Assembly (NCBI GenBank): GCA_005889025.1
Contig: VBCZ01000211.1
Location: 1-15,220 of the forward strand
Source of the DNA: Betaproteobacteria bacterium
GTDB taxonomy: Bacteria; Pseudomonadota; Gammaproteobacteria; Burkholderiales; Casimicrobiaceae
Reading direction: 5' to 3'
DNA: 15,220 nt
Of this stretch, positions 1 to 6,896 are shown piece by piece. A model generated the notes under the pieces. It was not told where the DNA came from, ran no database searches, and worked only from the letters and a program-made list of their open reading frames with translations. Both the position numbers and the translations under genes were made by a program. Within the stretch, counting starts at the first letter, position 1; each line of letters starts with the position of its first letter.

Positions 1-227
1 CGATGACCTACGACGCGCTCACCAAGGCGGGCGTGCCACTGCTGGCGTACGGGAATTTCATCACCGTGGCGATCAATTTCATCATCCTCGCCTTCATCAT
101 CTTTCTGATGGTAAAGCAGATCAATGCACTGAAACGCAAGCAGCCGCCTCCGCCACCTCCTCCATCCGAGCAGATCGAGCTGCTGCGGGAAATTCGCGAT
201 GCGCTCGTCAAGCGCGACGCTCGCTGA
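1..227 (+). CDS. mscL: Large-conductance mechanosensitive channel MscL, C-terminal part (5' end outside window)
   Basis: MscL is the inner-membrane pressure valve that opens under hypo-osmotic shock. The visible part carries the end of the periplasmic loop, the second membrane helix (LLAYGNFITVAINFIILAFI and on, ending near VKQIN), the basic stretch ALKRK, a proline run, and the cytoplasmic helix (EQIELLREIRDAL) that forms the C-terminal bundle. The motif YGNFI before TM2 and the LLREIRD-type tail are typical of the family. The frame is open from the left edge and the first ATG seen (position 3) is internal, so roughly half the protein lies upstream. The stop is TGA at 225-227. The linker holds seven consecutive prolines (144-164), more than in most MscL proteins. 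The gene is probably transcribed independently of the transporter operon that follows, because a separate promoter candidate lies between them. Confidence 0.93.
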   Translation, partial: MTYDALTKAGVPLLAYGNFITVAINFIILAFIIFLMVKQINALKRKQPPPPPPPSEQIELLREIRDALVKRDAR

Positions 228-251
228 TTTCGAAACTCCCACGGAAGGTCG

Positions 252-280
252 TTGACCCACCGCGTGCTTGCTGACAGAAT
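252..280 (+). promoter_or_regulatory. Candidate sigma70 promoter for the liv-type transporter operon
   Basis: TTGACC (252-257) matches the -35 consensus at 5 of 6 positions. CAGAAT (275-280) matches the -10 at 4 of 6. The spacer is 17 nt. Transcription would start near 287, giving a leader of about 86 nt before the ATG at 373. It lies in the only gap between mscL and the binding-protein gene. This is a motif match only. Confidence 0.45.
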
Positions 281-360
281 CGGACGCGACGCTCGCGCCG
301 CAGGGAGCTTGCATCGAGACGGGCTCGCCAGTGATCTCAATCGACGACCCCGATTCACGT

Positions 361-366
361 AGGAGG
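361..366 (+). promoter_or_regulatory. Perfect Shine-Dalgarno AGGAGG that sets the start at 373
   Basis: AGGAGG ends 6 nt before the ATG at 373, which opens a classic signal peptide. The frame is also open further upstream (an ATG-less start at 268 is possible), but the residues before 373 look non-coding. The start at 373 is therefore strongly preferred. Confidence 0.85.
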
Positions 367-372
367 AGAACA

Positions 373-1448
373 ATGAAGACATTCCGGGTTGTCGCCGCCT
401 TGGCTGGGGCGCTCACTGCCGGCATTGCGCTGGCCGATATCAATATCGGCGTCACGCTCTCTGCGACGGGACCCGCCGCCTCGCTGGGCATTCCGGAAAA
501 GAACACGCTGGAGATGATCGGCTCGCCCGCTGTTGCCGGGCAGACGAGGACAAGGTCGATGTCATTGTCGGCTCGACCGTCACGCCGAACTCGCTCGCGA
601 TGCGGGACGTTGCCGTCGAAGCCGAGACACCGATGATATCGATGGCCGCGTCGGCGGCGATCATTCTTCCCACCGATCCGCGAACCAGGTGGGTGTTCAA
701 GACTCCGCAGAACGACTCGCTGATGTCCGATGCGATCGCCGTGCACATGCGCGCAAACGGTGTGCGCACGATGGGGTTCATAGGGTTCGCGGACGCGTAC
801 GGCGACAGCTGGCTGGCGGAGACAAAGCGCTCGGCGCAAACCGCCGGTCTCAAGATCGTCGCCGAGGAGAAATACAACCGCAGCGATCCGAGCGTCACAG
901 GGCAGGTGCTGAAGCTCCTTGCCGCGCAGCCTGACGCCGTGCTTATCGCTGGCTCGGGTACGCCGGCGGCGACGCCGCACAAGGAGCTCGTCAATCGGGG
1001 CTACAAGGGCAGGATCTATCAGACGCACGGCGTGGCCAATGCCGACTTTCTGCGCGTAGTCGGCGCCGACGGTAACGGCGCGGTGCTGCCGGCGGGACCG
1101 TTGCTCGTCTATGAGCAGCTTCCCGACGGCAATCCGGTCAAGAAATCCGCGGCCGAGTACGTCAAGGCCTATGAAGCCAAGTACGGTGCGGGAAGCCGTA
1201 CGACGTTCGGCGGGCACGCCTGGGACGCCTACGTGCTTTTGCAACACGCCATTCCCGACGCGCTCAAGAAGGGCCAACCGGGGACGAAGCAGTTCCGTGC
1301 CGCGCTGCGTGATTCGCTCGAATCAGGCAAGGACGTCGCTGCCAGCAACGGCGTTTTCAGTATCAACGCCGCCGACCACAACGGCATGGACAACCGTGCG
1401 CGGATCATGGTCAGGATCGAAAACGGCAAGTGGGTCATGGTCAAGTGA
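373..1448 (+). pseudogene. Branched-chain amino-acid-type ABC transporter substrate-binding protein, disrupted by an internal deletion and frameshift
   Basis: This is a periplasmic binding protein of the LivJ / Peripla_BP_6 type, which captures the ligand for the permease genes downstream. From ATG 373 the frame reads a signal peptide (MKTFRVVAALAGALTAGIALA, cleavage after residue 21) and the mature start DINIGVTLSATGPAASLGIP. It continues to about PAVAGQ (541-543). There the frame changes, and the coding sequence resumes as DEDKVDVIVGSTVTPNSLAM (from 543) and runs intact to TGA at 1446-1448. Relatives have about 25 residues between these blocks, the strand-turn around a VLDD-type motif, and these are missing here. 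The later blocks (TPMISMAAS, VFKTPQNDS, GFADAYGDSW, IAGSGTPAA, YQTHGVAN, FGGHAWDAY) are well preserved. The break is therefore recent or a sequencing/assembly error. Without repair no working binding protein could be made. Ligand specificity cannot be read from the sequence; branched-chain or related amino acids are inferred from family and operon. Confidence 0.85.
600..1448 (+). CDS. 3' open frame of the broken substrate-binding protein (282 codons)
   Basis: This is the longest uninterrupted piece of the binding protein. It covers most of both lobes of the Peripla_BP_6 fold from the NSLAMRDVAVEAETPMIS region to the C-terminus (MVRIENGKWVMVK). The ATG at 600 is the internal Met of NSLAM, not a natural start, and has no Shine-Dalgarno. 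A product begun here would lack the signal peptide and the first beta-alpha units and would stay in the cytoplasm, so I would not expect function. It is listed because an automatic gene caller would report it as a gene. Confidence 0.6.
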   Translation: MRDVAVEAETPMISMAASAAIILPTDPRTRWVFKTPQNDSLMSDAIAVHMRANGVRTMGFIGFADAYGDSWLAETKRSAQTAGLKIVAEEKYNRSDPSVTGQVLKLLAAQPDAVLIAGSGTPAATPHKELVNRGYKGRIYQTHGVANADFLRVVGADGNGAVLPAGPLLVYEQLPDGNPVKKSAAEYVKAYEAKYGAGSRTTFGGHAWDAYVLLQHAIPDALKKGQPGTKQFRAALRDSLESGKDVAASNGVFSINAADHNGMDNRARIMVRIENGKWVMVK

Positions 1449-1471
1449 TGTCGGGCAAACGGGTCTGATCG

Positions 1472-1503
1472 AGCCGGCCGCTACATTGGGCAGCCGGCTT
1501 TTT
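1472..1503 (+). terminator. Candidate intrinsic terminator or attenuator between the binding protein and livH
   Basis: AGCCGGC (1472-1478) pairs perfectly with GCCGGCT (1493-1499) across a 14-nt loop and is followed directly by a T-run (1499-1503). The position, after the binding-protein gene and before the permease genes of the same operon, fits partial termination. Partial termination would give more binding protein than membrane components. The stem is only 7 bp and the T-run short, so read-through is expected. Confidence 0.55.
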
Positions 1504-1531
1504 CATTTGCGCTGAAAGCTCCTTTCGGCCG

Positions 1532-2569
1532 ATGAACTTCTCGATCGCTGTTTTGCTCGTGCAGGACGGCATCACCAATGGCGCGATCTACGCCTTGCTG
1601 GCGCTGGCGCTGGTGCTGGTATTTACGGTCACGCGCGTCATCTTCGTTCCGGCGGGCGAGTTCGTCACCTATGGCACGCTTACCCTCGCCGCGCTGCAGC
1701 TAGGCAAGCCTCCGGGAACCATCGGACTTCTGACGGGGCTCGCGCTGGTCGCGGGCACGATGGAGCTGTACTCGTGCTTCGGCACCGGGAACTGGCGGCA
1801 GCTTCCGCGCAGCCTGGCGCTCTATACCGGCGCACCTATCGTGCTGGGAGGCCTGGTTTATTGGCTGGCGCCATTGGCGCTTGCCTTTCCGATACAAATT
1901 GCGCTGACGCTGGCTGTCGTGACGGCACTCGGCCCGCTGCTTTATCGCGTCGCCTATCAACCGCTCGCAGAAGCAACGGTGCTTGTACTGCTGATCGTGT
2001 CGGTCGCGGCGCATTTCGCCATGGTGGGGCTCGGACTTTGGTTTTTCGGCGCGGAAGGCTCGCGTACGCCGCCGTTCACCAACGAAAGCTTCCGTGTCGG
2101 CGAGATCACCATCAGCGGACAAAGCGCGCTGGTCGTGCTGTTCTCGCTCTCGCTGATCGGCGCGCTTTATCTTTTCTTCGGCAAGACGCTCTACGGCAAG
2201 GCGCTGCGTGCGACTGCGCTGAACCGCGCCGGCGCGCGCCTTGTAGGCATCAGCCCCAACCTGGCGGGAAGCCTCACCTTTGCGCTGGCTGCACTGCTCG
2301 GCGGATTTTCCGGCGTCCTGATCGGACCCATTACGACGATTTACTACGACTCCGGGTTTCTGGTGAGCCTCAAGGGCTTCGTGGGCGCCATTATCGGCGG
2401 ACTGTCGAGCTATCCGCTTGCTGCCGCCGGCTCGCTGCTGGTCGGCCTGCTCGAATCGTTTTCTTCATTCTGGGCGAGCGCGTTCAAGGAAGTGATCGTG
2501 TTCACCCTCATCATCCCGGTGCTGCTCTGGCGGTCGTTGACCACGCACCACCACGAGGAAGAGGACTAG
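1532..2569 (+). CDS. livH: Branched-chain amino-acid ABC transporter permease LivH
   Basis: This is one of the two inner-membrane subunits that form the translocation path for substrate delivered by the binding protein. The 345 residues are almost entirely hydrophobic helices. The N-terminal motif DGITNGAIYALLALALVLVF (12-31) is the LivH family hallmark. The cytoplasmic coupling loop is at about 223-245 (KALRATALNRAGARLVGISP), followed by LLGGFSGVLIGPI and VGAIIGGLSSYPLAAAGSLL. It is longer than E. coli LivH (about 308) because of extra sequence around residues 60-130, a form I associate with betaproteobacteria. The C-terminus ends in an acidic/histidine tail (HHHEEED). Start ATG 1532 was chosen because it gives the complete first helix; only a weak purine-rich site (GAAAG) lies upstream. 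Its TAG stop directly abuts the GTG start of the next gene, so translational coupling is likely. The frame is intact. Confidence 0.93.
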   Translation: MNFSIAVLLVQDGITNGAIYALLALALVLVFTVTRVIFVPAGEFVTYGTLTLAALQLGKPPGTIGLLTGLALVAGTMELYSCFGTGNWRQLPRSLALYTGAPIVLGGLVYWLAPLALAFPIQIALTLAVVTALGPLLYRVAYQPLAEATVLVLLIVSVAAHFAMVGLGLWFFGAEGSRTPPFTNESFRVGEITISGQSALVVLFSLSLIGALYLFFGKTLYGKALRATALNRAGARLVGISPNLAGSLTFALAALLGGFSGVLIGPITTIYYDSGFLVSLKGFVGAIIGGLSSYPLAAAGSLLVGLLESFSSFWASAFKEVIVFTLIIPVLLWRSLTTHHHEEED

Positions 2570-4304
2570 GTGGGAAGGCTTCTCGCCGCGCTGCTCGGGC
2601 TCGCGCTGGTGCTGGCGCCCGCCGTCGCGCCACCCTTCTGGATTACTCTGCTCAACTACATCGGCCTGTACAGCATCGTCGCGCTGGGTCTGGTGCTGCT
2701 CACCGGCGTTGCCGGCCAGACATCGTTCGGCCAGGCGGCATTCGTCGGGCTTGGCGCGTATACGACGGCGTATCTGTCGATCAACTATCCGGCGCTGTCG
2801 CCGTGGCTGAACGTGATCGCGGGCGTGGCTCTGACCATGGCGGTTGCGCTCTGCCTCGGGTTCATCACCCTGCGCATGAAAGGCCACTACCTTCCGCTGG
2901 CAACGATCGCCTGGGGCACCAGCCTGTATTACGTTTTCGGGCAATACCGGCCTCGCGGGTATCGCGCCACTTTCCATCTTCGGGCTGGAGCTGAAGAACG
3001 AGCGCTACTTTTATTACGTGATCTGGGCGATCGCGCTGGCGAGTCTCTGGGCCACCCGCAATCTTCTCGATTCTCGACCGGGCCGCGCGGTGCGCGCGCT
3101 CAAGGGTGGATTGGAGATGGTGGAATCCTTCGGCGTCGACGCAGGAGCACTGAAGATCATCGTGTTCGTATATGCCGCGCTGCTGGCATGCGTCGCAGGC
3201 TGGCTCTACGCCCATTTGCAGCGCTTCGTCAATCCGACGCCGTTCGGGATCAATCAGGGCATCGAGTATCTTTTCATGGCTGTCGTCGGCGGCGCAGGAA
3301 GCGTGTGGGGCGCGGTCGTCGGTGCGACGCTGATTACGCTTCTCAAGCAGATCCTCCAGGACGTGCTCCCGAAATTGCTTGGACGCGACGGCAACTTCGA
3401 AATCGTCGTCTTTGGCATCCTGATGATTTTCCTTCTGCAACGGACGCGCGAAGGAGTGTGGCCGTGGCTCTCGCGCTTTTTTCCGCAGCGTGCGGCGCCC
3501 TTTGTCGCGGGGACGCAAGCTCTTCCGCGACGGCCCGCATTACGTCGGACCGATCCCCTGCTGGTCGTCGATCGTGCGCGCAAGGAGTTCGGCGGCCTGG
3601 TCGCCGTCAACGACCTTTCCTTCGACATACGCGGGGGTGAGATCCTCGCCTTGATCGGTCCGAACGGCGCAGGCAAGAGCACCATGTTCAACTTGATCAG
3701 CGGTGCGCTGCCGTTGACCCGGGGCGCGATTTCATTCAACGGGGTATCGATAGACGGTCGACAGCCCTTCGAAATCGCCCGCCTCGGCGTCGGCCGTACA
3801 TTCCAGCACGTCAAGCTGGTGGCGACGATGTCGGTGCTCGACAACGTGGCGCTGGGTGCGTATTTGCGAGGCAGCGCAGGCGTGGCACGCGCGGCGCTGC
3901 GGCTCGATCGCGCCGAGGAGACCAGGGTGAGATCGGCCGCGGCGATCCTGGTGGAGCGAGTGGGTTTGGGCGATCACTTGCACGCGCCGGCAGGATCGCT
4001 CGCGCTCGGCAAACAGCGCATTGTCGAAATCGCTCGCGGTCTTGCCGCCGATCCATTGCTGTTATTGCTCGACGAGCCCGCAGCGGGCTTGCGCTATATG
4101 GAAAAGCAGGAGCTCGCCTCGCTCCTGCGCAGCCTGCGCGCGGAAGGGATGACGGTGCTGCTGGTCGAGCATGACATGGAGTTCGTGATGGGGCTATCCG
4201 ACCGTCTGGTCGTGATGGATTTCGGCGAGAAGTTGGCCGAAGGACTCCCTTCCGAAATCCAGAAGGACCCGCGGGTCCTCGAGGCATATCTGGGCGGCGT
4301 ATGA
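2570..4304 (+). pseudogene. livM-livG: Fused LivM permease - LivG ATPase, disrupted by a short deletion and frameshift in the permease half
   Basis: This gene joins the second permease subunit (LivM) to the first ATPase (LivG) in one chain of about 580 residues, a fusion known in betaproteobacteria. The GTG start at 2570 touches the livH stop. The first frame gives LLTGVAGQTSFGQAAFVGLGAYTTAY, then LRMKGHYLPLATIAWGTSLYYVFG, to about 2941. The next block, NTGLAGIAPLSIFGLELKNE, is read only in another frame from about 2940 and then runs intact to TGA at 4302-4304. Relatives have about 7 residues (of the type N-x-EFLGG) between the two blocks. Loss of about 20 nt, of size 3n+2, explains both the gap and the frame change. 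Downstream blocks (RALKGG, FVNPTPFGINQGIEYLFMAVVGGAG, GNFEIVVFGILM) are normal LivM, then a linker (about PRRPALRRTDP) leads to the ATPase. If the deletion is real, no complete transporter can form. Confidence 0.87.
3018..4304 (+). CDS. livG: 3' open frame of livM-livG: last LivM helices plus complete LivG-type ATPase (428 codons)
   Basis: Numbering is from GTG 3018, which is the internal Val of FYYVIW and not a natural start. Residues 1-150 are the LivM C-terminal membrane part, 155-180 the linker, and 181-428 a full ABC ATPase. The ATPase has Walker A GPNGAGKS (214-221), Q-loop Gln 263 (RTFQHVK), signature LALGKQR (328-334), Walker B LLLLLDEP (347-354) and H-loop His 385 (LLVEHDME). The signature deviates from LSGGQ, as I recall it does in the fused LivMG subfamily (SLALGQQR type). 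The ATPase domain appears catalytically complete. It would pair with LivF to drive transport. A gene caller would report this piece alone because of the frameshift upstream. Confidence 0.75.
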   Translation: MIWAIALASLWATRNLLDSRPGRAVRALKGGLEMVESFGVDAGALKIIVFVYAALLACVAGWLYAHLQRFVNPTPFGINQGIEYLFMAVVGGAGSVWGAVVGATLITLLKQILQDVLPKLLGRDGNFEIVVFGILMIFLLQRTREGVWPWLSRFFPQRAAPFVAGTQALPRRPALRRTDPLLVVDRARKEFGGLVAVNDLSFDIRGGEILALIGPNGAGKSTMFNLISGALPLTRGAISFNGVSIDGRQPFEIARLGVGRTFQHVKLVATMSVLDNVALGAYLRGSAGVARAALRLDRAEETRVRSAAAILVERVGLGDHLHAPAGSLALGKQRIVEIARGLAADPLLLLLDEPAAGLRYMEKQELASLLRSLRAEGMTVLLVEHDMEFVMGLSDRLVVMDFGEKLAEGLPSEIQKDPRVLEAYLGGV

Positions 4305-4424
4305 GTTGTACGTACAGGATGCGCGACACGATCGCCGACGCCGCAAGCGGTGAATCGTCGATACCTGGAGCGTTGTTCTGCGCGGTGCTCGACTGCGAAA
4401 TGATCTCGATGCAATCCTAACACG

Positions 4425-5153
4425 ATGGCCACATTGCTTGAAGTTGCCGATCTTCATGTCGCGTATGGCAAGGTCGAAGCCGTCCACGGTGTTTCGCTGC
4501 GTGTCGAAGACGCCCAAATCGTGACGGTCATCGGGCCCAACGGCGCCGGCAAGACGACGTTGCTTGCGGCGATCATGGGCTTGCTTCCTTCACGGGGAAG
4601 CATGAGCTATGCGGGTAACTCGCTCAATACGATCGAGGTCGAGCAGCGAGTGGCGCGCGGCTTGACGCTGGTTCCGGAGCGGCGCGAGCTGTTCGCCGCG
4701 ATGACCGTTGCGGACAATCTTCTGCTCGGTGCATTTCAGCGCTTTCGCGCCGGCGAGAAGACGATTGCGGCTACGCAGGACGAGATTTATCAGCGGTTTC
4801 CACGGCTGGCGGAGCGACGCGCGCAGCTCGCCGGAACCTTGTCGGGCGGCGAGCGGCAAATGCTCGCACTTTGCCGCGCGCTGATGGCCAAACCCAGGCT
4901 GCTCATGCTCGACGAGCCCAGCCTGGGTCTCGCGCCGCTCATCGTCAAGGAAATTTTCAGCATCATTGCGACGCTCAAGGCGACCGGCGTGTCGATACTG
5001 CTGGTGGAGCAGAACGCGCGCGCTGCGCTGCAAGTCGCCGACTACGGGTATGTATTGGAAACCGGCGAGATGGCGATGGAGGGCGCCAGCAGTTCGCTCG
5101 CGACCGATGCGCGCGTTGCCGCAACCTATCTCGGTCAAGGCAACGCGGCCTAA
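4425..5153 (+). CDS. livF: Branched-chain amino-acid ABC transporter ATPase LivF
   Basis: This is the second cytoplasmic ATPase of the transporter, expected to dimerise with the LivG half. The 242 residues hold Walker A GPNGAGKT (37-44), VPERRELFAAMTV in the Q-loop region (Glu in place of Gln, usual for LivF), signature LSGGERQ (139-145), Walker B LLMLDEP (159-165) and LLVEQN (192-197). In LivF proteins Gln commonly stands where other ABC ATPases have the H-loop His. The length matches the family. ATG 4425 is the only in-frame start: a TGA lies in frame at 4401. No clear Shine-Dalgarno is present. It is separated from livG by 120 nt, more than is usual in this operon. The frame is intact and the gene is the last of the operon, followed by a REP-like inverted pair. 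Confidence 0.94.
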   Translation: MATLLEVADLHVAYGKVEAVHGVSLRVEDAQIVTVIGPNGAGKTTLLAAIMGLLPSRGSMSYAGNSLNTIEVEQRVARGLTLVPERRELFAAMTVADNLLLGAFQRFRAGEKTIAATQDEIYQRFPRLAERRAQLAGTLSGGERQMLALCRALMAKPRLLMLDEPSLGLAPLIVKEIFSIIATLKATGVSILLVEQNARAALQVADYGYVLETGEMAMEGASSSLATDARVAATYLGQGNAA

Positions 5154-5161
5154 GCGGGCGT

Positions 5162-5230
5162 TGTAGGCCCGAATTTATTCGGGCGCTGTCGCGAAGTCCG
5201 CCACCCCGTGCGGATAAATTCGCACCTACA
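5162..5230. repeat. Inverted pair of REP-like palindromic 23-mers
   Basis: Unit 1 (5162-5184, + strand) reads TGTAGGCCCGAATTTATTCG followed by GGC. Unit 2 (5208-5230) is on the - strand and reads TGTAGGTGCGAATTTATCCG followed by CAC. The units agree at 18 of 23 positions, and the differing bases compensate within each unit. Each unit folds on itself (CCCGAAT/ATTCGGG, and GTGCGAAT/ATCCGCAC with a G-T pair), and the two also pair with each other across a 23-nt spacer. The TGTAGG head and central palindrome match the REP families spread by REP-associated tyrosine transposases (RAYTs). Lying directly after livF, the pair could also act as a transcript-end stem. Confidence 0.8.
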
Positions 5231-5294
5231 GGATAGGCCGTCGGCGCGCCCACACGAGGCGGCGCGTCCGGCGGATCGTGCGGCGGCGTGAACG

Positions 5295-6806
5295 ATGCCG
5301 GCGACACGCGGTCTGGTAGGAACAGGGTCTTGTGGATATCAGCCGCCCGATCTTGCCATCCCTGCAGTCGATCCGCTCCTGCTCCACCAGGCCACCGAGC
5401 TGTTGCTTGCACCCGCCGCGCTCGAATTTCGTCAGCTCTCCGACGTGCTCGCCGGCATTCACGTTCATCACATCGATTACGCCGACCTGTACTTTCAGTA
5501 CACGCGGCTCGAGAGCTGGAGCCTCGAGGAGGGCATTGTCAAGTCGGGATCGTTCTCCATCGATCGCGGCGTCGGCGTGCGGGCAGTGTCGGGTGAAAAA
5601 ACGGCTTTTGCCTACTCCGACGATATCAGCCTGGACGCGCTGACCAAGGCCGCGACGGCGACGCGTGCAATCGGCCGACAGGGACAGTCCGCGGTCGCTC
5701 CGCTGGACACCTTTGGCGGCGCACGCGTGCTCTATAAGTCGAGCGACCCCGTCATGGCTCTGTCAGACGCCGCCAAGGTCACGCTGCTCGAAAGGCTCGA
5801 GCGCCTCGCCCGCGCACGCGACCCGCGTGTCACGCAGGTCATGGCGTCGCTCGCCGGCGAGTACGAGGCGATACTTATCGCGCGCAGCGATGGCATGATC
5901 GCCGCGGACGTGCGGCCGCTGGTCCGCCTCTCGATCAACGTCATCGTCGAAGAGAACGGCCGCCGGGAGCAGGGCATGGGCGGCGGAGGAGGGCGCGTCG
6001 ACTATGGCTACTTCAGCGAGCCGATTCTCGAGGAATACGCTTCCCGGGCGGTCGATCAGGCGCTGCAGAATCTGGCCGCGCGCCCGGCGCCGGCTGGCAC
6101 GATGACGGTCGTTCTCGGCCCGGGGTGGCCGGGCATTTTGCTGCACGAGGCGATCGGGCACGGGCTCGAAGGCGATTTCAATCGGAAGGGTACGTCGGCT
6201 TTTTCGGGCCGGGTGGGTCAACGCGTTGCCGCGAAAGGCGTCACCGTCGTCGACGATGGCACGATCGCCAATCGCCGTGGCTCGCTCAACGTCGACGACG
6301 AGGGCAACCCCACCCAACGAACGGTGCTCATCGAGGATGGTATCCTCAAGGGCTACATGCAGGATTCGCTCAACGCCCGTCTGATGGGTGTCGTTCCGAC
6401 GGGCAACGGCCGTCGCGAGTCATTCGCCCACATTCCGATGCCGCGGATGACCAATACCCTGATGGAAAACGGCGATCGCGATCCGGCGGAAATCATCGCC
6501 TCGGTCGACAACGGTCTGTATGCCGTCAACTTCGGCGGCGGTCAGGTCGACATCACCAACGGCAAGTTCGTGTTCTCTGCCGCAGAGGCGTGGAAAATCG
6601 AGAACGGCAAGCTGGTGTATCCCGTGAAAGGCGCGACGCTGATCGGAAACGGCCCCGATGCGCTGACGCGCGTATCGATGATCGGCAACGATCTCGCGCT
6701 GGATTCGGGGATCGGCACCTGCGGCAAGGACGGTCAAAGCGTCCCCGTAGGCGTCGGTCAGCCGACGCTAAGGATAGACGGCTTGACCGTGGGCGGCACA
6801 GCGTAA
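5295..6806 (+). CDS. tldD: Metalloprotease TldD
   Basis: TldD is the catalytic half of the TldD/TldE (PmbA) heterodimeric zinc peptidase. In E. coli the complex matures microcin B17 and degrades CcdA, and it unfolds and trims small peptides in the cytoplasm. All family blocks are present: DYADLYFQ (61-68), GVGVRAVSGEKTAFAY (92-107), AADVRPLVRLS, and the metal site HEAIGH (284-289) within LLHEAIGHGLEGDFNR. The third ligand is Cys476 in GTCGKDGQSVPVGVGQPTL near the C-terminus. The length of 503 exceeds E. coli TldD (481). The first 25 or so residues (MPATRGLVGTGSCGYQPP) do not look like family sequence, but ATG 5295 is the only in-frame start before the conserved region. The true start or an N-terminal sequence error remains open. 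The gene converges on the NTF2-like gene. The partner tldE/pmbA is not in the window. Confidence 0.95.
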   Translation: MPATRGLVGTGSCGYQPPDLAIPAVDPLLLHQATELLLAPAALEFRQLSDVLAGIHVHHIDYADLYFQYTRLESWSLEEGIVKSGSFSIDRGVGVRAVSGEKTAFAYSDDISLDALTKAATATRAIGRQGQSAVAPLDTFGGARVLYKSSDPVMALSDAAKVTLLERLERLARARDPRVTQVMASLAGEYEAILIARSDGMIAADVRPLVRLSINVIVEENGRREQGMGGGGGRVDYGYFSEPILEEYASRAVDQALQNLAARPAPAGTMTVVLGPGWPGILLHEAIGHGLEGDFNRKGTSAFSGRVGQRVAAKGVTVVDDGTIANRRGSLNVDDEGNPTQRTVLIEDGILKGYMQDSLNARLMGVVPTGNGRRESFAHIPMPRMTNTLMENGDRDPAEIIASVDNGLYAVNFGGGQVDITNGKFVFSAAEAWKIENGKLVYPVKGATLIGNGPDALTRVSMIGNDLALDSGIGTCGKDGQSVPVGVGQPTLRIDGLTVGGTA

Positions 6807-6861
6807 ATCCACGCCACGGCGGTGCTTTCCGGACACGCCACCGGGTTTCCGATCGCCTGTT

Positions 6862-6896
6862 GCCCTTGCTCGAGCAGGCCCAGTCAGTGCAAGGGC
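6862..6896. repeat. Inverted repeat between the convergent tldD and NTF2-like genes
   Basis: GCCCTTGC (6862-6869) and GCAAGGGC (6889-6896) form a perfect 8-bp stem over a 19-nt loop. The second arm overlaps the last codons of the - strand gene. No T-run follows on either strand, so it is not a standard intrinsic terminator, but it could form a bidirectional 3' end structure. Confidence 0.35.

Noticed and set aside
228..372. Small gene between mscL and the binding protein
   Set aside because: The frame open from 268 simply runs into the binding protein, and its first 35 residues are not protein-like. The gap holds only the promoter candidate and the Shine-Dalgarno.
541..2942. Programmed ribosomal frameshifting or bypassing at the livJ-like and livM breaks
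   Set aside because: At both sites conserved residues are missing from the DNA, not merely in another frame, and no slippery heptamer with a stimulatory structure was seen. Recoding could not restore the lost block.
1774..2994. Open frame of 406 codons overlapping livH and livM on the + strand
   Set aside because: It is the shifted reading of livH and livM; low-complexity Arg-rich protein with no domain.
4307..4316. TGTACGTACA palindrome as a transcription-factor operator
   Set aside because: A single 10-bp palindrome directly after a stop codon, with no promoter elements nearby and no known consensus. Kept only as a low-interest remark on the gap.
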